DNA from: Zancudomyces culisetae | Lineage: Eukaryota > Kickxellomycota > Harpellomycetes > Harpellales > Legeriomycetaceae | Assembly: GCA_001969505.1 (NCBI GenBank) | Contig: LSSK01000005.1 | Span: forward strand, 1-10,378 | DNA: 10,378 nucleotides | Reading direction: 5' to 3' | Shown here: positions 8,190 to 10,378 of the stretch, piece after piece | How the letters are laid out: every line of letters starts with the position of its first letter | Numbering within the stretch: position 1 is the first letter of the stretch | The notes under the pieces: model-generated | The model's input: the letters and a program-made list of their open reading frames with translations, nothing else | Databases searched by the model: none | What the model was told of the DNA's origin: nothing | Translations under genes and position numbers: made by a program

Positions 8190-8268
8190 GTACGCGGAAA
8201 ACCTTGCTCACTACTTGTTGGAATACAGATGATGAATCAGCCAAACCACTGGTTAGTGGTACGCGGAA
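8190..8268. repeat. Direct repeat GTACGCGGAA with adjacent hairpin
   Basis: GTACGCGGAA occurs at 8190-8199 and 8259-8268, 69 bp apart. The second copy is joined to a perfect 6-bp hairpin, ACCACT / AGTGGT with a GGTT loop (8245-8260). The shared sequence is GC-rich against an AT-rich background, so two copies this close are unlikely by chance. Confidence 0.6.
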
Positions 8269-8355
8269 TTAACTGTTTTGATATCGAGTGTTAGATATAC
8301 CCTTTCTTTTTTTTCTTATCGATCCACAATTGGTGGTGAATAAATATATTGGAGT

Positions 8356-8412
8356 CGAATTGTCCACATATATGTGGAAATGTAAAATTAATTGATTTTC
8401 ACTGTCAATTCG
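8356..8412. repeat. 16-bp perfect palindrome beside 7-bp inverted repeat arms
   Basis: TCCACATATATGTGGA at 8363-8378 is its own reverse complement. It directly follows CGAATTG (8356-8362), whose reverse complement CAATTCG is at 8406-8412. The nested arrangement could be a dimeric protein-binding site or a hairpin. Confidence 0.6.
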
Positions 8413-8649
8413 AAAAACGCAGAAAACTTCAACTAAAATGAACGCCAAAATTCGATGTCAAATATAGTATAAAGATGTCTTATTTTTAATGTTTTATTCG
8501 GTTTATACTTTATTAAAAGTTAATAGTTTATTTTTAAAGAGCTTTGGAACTTTCTAATATGAAACGGTGGAGGACAAAGCAATTAAAAGGAGACACAACA
8601 GATTTTTCGTTTTATTCAAAAAAAAAAAAGTCAAATAAAGCTATCTCAA

Positions 8650-10300
8650 AAAAAAACTAAGTACACAAATACTGAAAATATACACAGGATTTGGAACACG
8701 CTAATACTTACCCAAAAAGAGGATTGTTAGCGGGGCTTACCAAATTACCTAGTCGTTAAAACAGTCATTAATATATTAGTTTTTCTTACAAGTTTTAAAA
8801 ACACTTTAGGATAATTTTTCATAATAAACAAACTTTTACTAAACTCTTATTCCAATTTTAAAAGAAAAAATTAAACAATACGAACCCTACTTTTGCTAAA
8901 AGCCGGGATGAACAAAAACAGTCCAGCAAAAGGAAGAACCAACAACGCAACATATAGGCCACAAACCAATAAATTGTATACTGGCACATCAAAACAAACA
9001 TTTCTGTAATGAAACTTGGTGATACGCTATGACCATCAACAGAAACTAAATGATATTACTATATATACTAATACTTGCCTCAATATTTTTGATTACTGAA
9101 ATATCATCAAAATCAGATCTAGTTATAATTTATATCTAATTGGTTTTGTAAATGCTGTTTTGCAACGTTTGAAACTGGGCTTTTGTGGAATAAAGCCTCA
9201 GAGATTCTGCAACATATATACTATATAGCCGATTACATAATTTTTATAGCCTTTTTGTTTGATTACTGGTCATTTACTTATCAAATGGTGACTGGAATGG
9301 TAATAATTTTAGATTTTATGTTATTCTTTCTGTTCATCTGCTTATTGAACATACAATAACCAAATTGTCCAATCCTAAAATTTTATATTTAAAAAAAGCG
9401 TTATGCTAATATACCATTTAATTTTCATTTTCATATTATCAATAACGATTTTAGTTTTAGGGTTGATTAATATCTATACTAATAAGACATACCAATGTTT
9501 CCCTGCTTTTCTTCATAAATATGTTTTTATCAACTGGGCAAGACTCGATATTTTGCATATCTTGACTATGTTTAAGCTATATTTGATTTAATTGAACCTA
9601 TTTTTGTTTTTATTAAAAAGTTAGTATTACTAGTAGTATAATTGCATGTTTAGTAAGCCAATTGAAGCAACAATACGCTTTGACCATAATATATATTGGT
9701 TTCCTTTGTTTGGATGTAAAAAGCATGAGCTAAAAAAATCCCTATTGCGCCAAAGTCTGTATTCTTTTTATAAACTGAGGAACGCACGGGTTTACCAACA
9801 TATTGCTATACTCAGACGTGTAATCAAATTTATGACCAAAGTACCAATACTTCTTTAGAGTTTCGGTGGATTCCAATATAATATATGGCAGGAAAAAATG
9901 AGCAAAGAATACACAAAGGGAATTAAAGCCTTGAGTTCAAGCCACCCCCATATTTTAATTGATGTATCTAAATGATTCATCTTGGATTTAACTACAGGAA
10001 GATCTGGTAATTCAAGTTGAGTAGCAGCTAACAGCTAATCGCTTTTTATTTTGTACTCGAAATTCCTATTTTGTATTAACCAGTAGAACACCATAACACT
10101 TCATTATTTACTTTGATAATTTTAAGCCGTGCAAACAAAAAAAAGAGAAAAAAAAATGTGCGTGGAGAAATAGAAAGCGATGAGTAAGGAGTGTGGGCTA
10201 CAAATATTATTGGATAAAAACTTGAGATTAGTCATTAGAAATACGTGAAAGCTCTCAATGATTGATCCTTGGATAATTGCCAATTTAATTCGCTAGTTTT
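8650..10300 (-). other. Possible split or decayed gene: scattered protein-like frames with splice signals
   Basis: Several short minus-strand frames look protein-like. 10027-9855 (LELPDLPVVKSK, then WGWLELKALIPF). About 9925-9748 (TLKKYWYFGHKFDYTSEYSN, then VPQFIKRIQTLAQ). 9565-9493, bounded by ATAG and GTATGT (ESCPVDKNIFMKKSRETL). 9374-9355, bounded by TTTTAG and GTATGT (DWTIWLL). 9206-9122 after TTGCAG (ISEALFHKSPVSNVAKQHLQ). 9045-8858 after TTTAG (HSVSPSFITEMFVLMCQYTI). 8748-8712 before a consensus GTAAGT (NLVSPANNPLFG). The 9565, 9374 and 9206 pieces join in phase. I could not join the rest: no donor precedes the stop at 9121, and frames disagree at two places. The SRETLDW and FITEMF phrases faintly recall Ufd2/E4 ubiquitin-ligase cores, but the space is too small for a full one. 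Intron-rich gene, pseudogene or chance all remain possible. Confidence 0.3.
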
Positions 10301-10361
10301 TTTTAGATTACAGTATTATTTTACGTAGGAAGTCACTAAAGTTGAGTCATGTTTTATTCTC

Positions 10362-10378
10362 GGGGGGGGGGGGGGGGG
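10362..10378. other. Terminal poly-G run at the end of the window
   Basis: Seventeen consecutive G residues close the sequence, in strong contrast to the AT-rich DNA before them. A run exactly at the end suggests a contig end created by a homopolymer or by the poly-G artefact of two-colour sequencing chemistry rather than genomic sequence. Confidence 0.8.

Larger units (their letters stand above)
7968..8650. other. AT-rich non-coding region with short repeats
   Basis: No frame of useful length was seen on either strand. Present are a 10-bp direct repeat with a hairpin (8190-8268), a 16-bp perfect palindrome (8363-8378) inside a wider inverted repeat, and A-runs near 8620-8657. These may be ordinary intergenic structure. 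Confidence 0.45.

Noticed and set aside
8830-8862. U5 snRNA-like loop (CTTTTACTAAA)
   Set aside because: Eleven bases match the U5 loop I sequence, but the flanks do not form the expected stem and no proper Sm site follows at the right distance.
9403-9858. Two plus-strand ATG frames of 62 and 70 codons
   Set aside because: Composition is that of AT-rich chance frames, no domain is visible, and the opposite strand shows better protein-like segments with splice signals. I cannot fully exclude them.
1-10378. CRISPR array, tRNA genes or bacterial operon signals
   Set aside because: No regularly spaced repeats, no tRNA T-loop or anticodon arm, and introns show the DNA is eukaryotic.

Overview
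This is an AT-rich eukaryotic window. It shows GT-AG spliceosomal introns with a consensus TACTAAC branch point, a metazoan/fungal-type U2 snRNP-associated splicing factor, a secreted Cys-rich and Pro/Gln-rich surface protein, and a decayed Gag-like retroelement fragment. My best guess is an early-diverging fungus. The Gag fragment resembles, from memory, retroelement proteins common in Harpellales gut fungi (Smittium and relatives). That assignment is inference. The window ends in 17 G residues, so it is probably a whole short assembly contig, bounded by a repeat at one end and a homopolymer or artefact at the other.

Layout. 1-900, minus strand: remnant of a retroelement with a Gag-like open frame and possibly the first codons of a following frame at the edge. 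900-1886: AT-rich intergenic DNA. 1887-4568, plus strand: a nine-exon gene that I assembled by splice sites and phase. It encodes a 565-residue U2SURP/SR140 homologue with RRM, SURP and CID domains in the family order, but no C-terminal RS tail. 4569-5762: about 1.2 kb without a confident gene, holding one weak minus-strand open frame and a TATA box near its right end. 5763-7967, plus strand: an intronless gene for a 734-residue predicted secreted protein. It has a signal peptide, an eight-cysteine module, a long P/Q/N-rich stalk with (PQ)n repeats, a Gly-rich stretch and a short hydrophobic C-terminus suggestive of a GPI signal. 7968-8650: AT-rich DNA with a 16-bp perfect palindrome and short repeats. 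About 8650-10300, minus strand: a scatter of short protein-like open frames, several bounded by splice consensus and joining in phase, but no complete gene model. 10362-10378: terminal poly-G.

The genes are not functionally linked: nuclear pre-mRNA splicing, cell surface, and a mobile element. The strongest calls are the U2SURP gene model and the surface protein. The surface protein and the possible hidden minus-strand gene are the most likely places for something undescribed.
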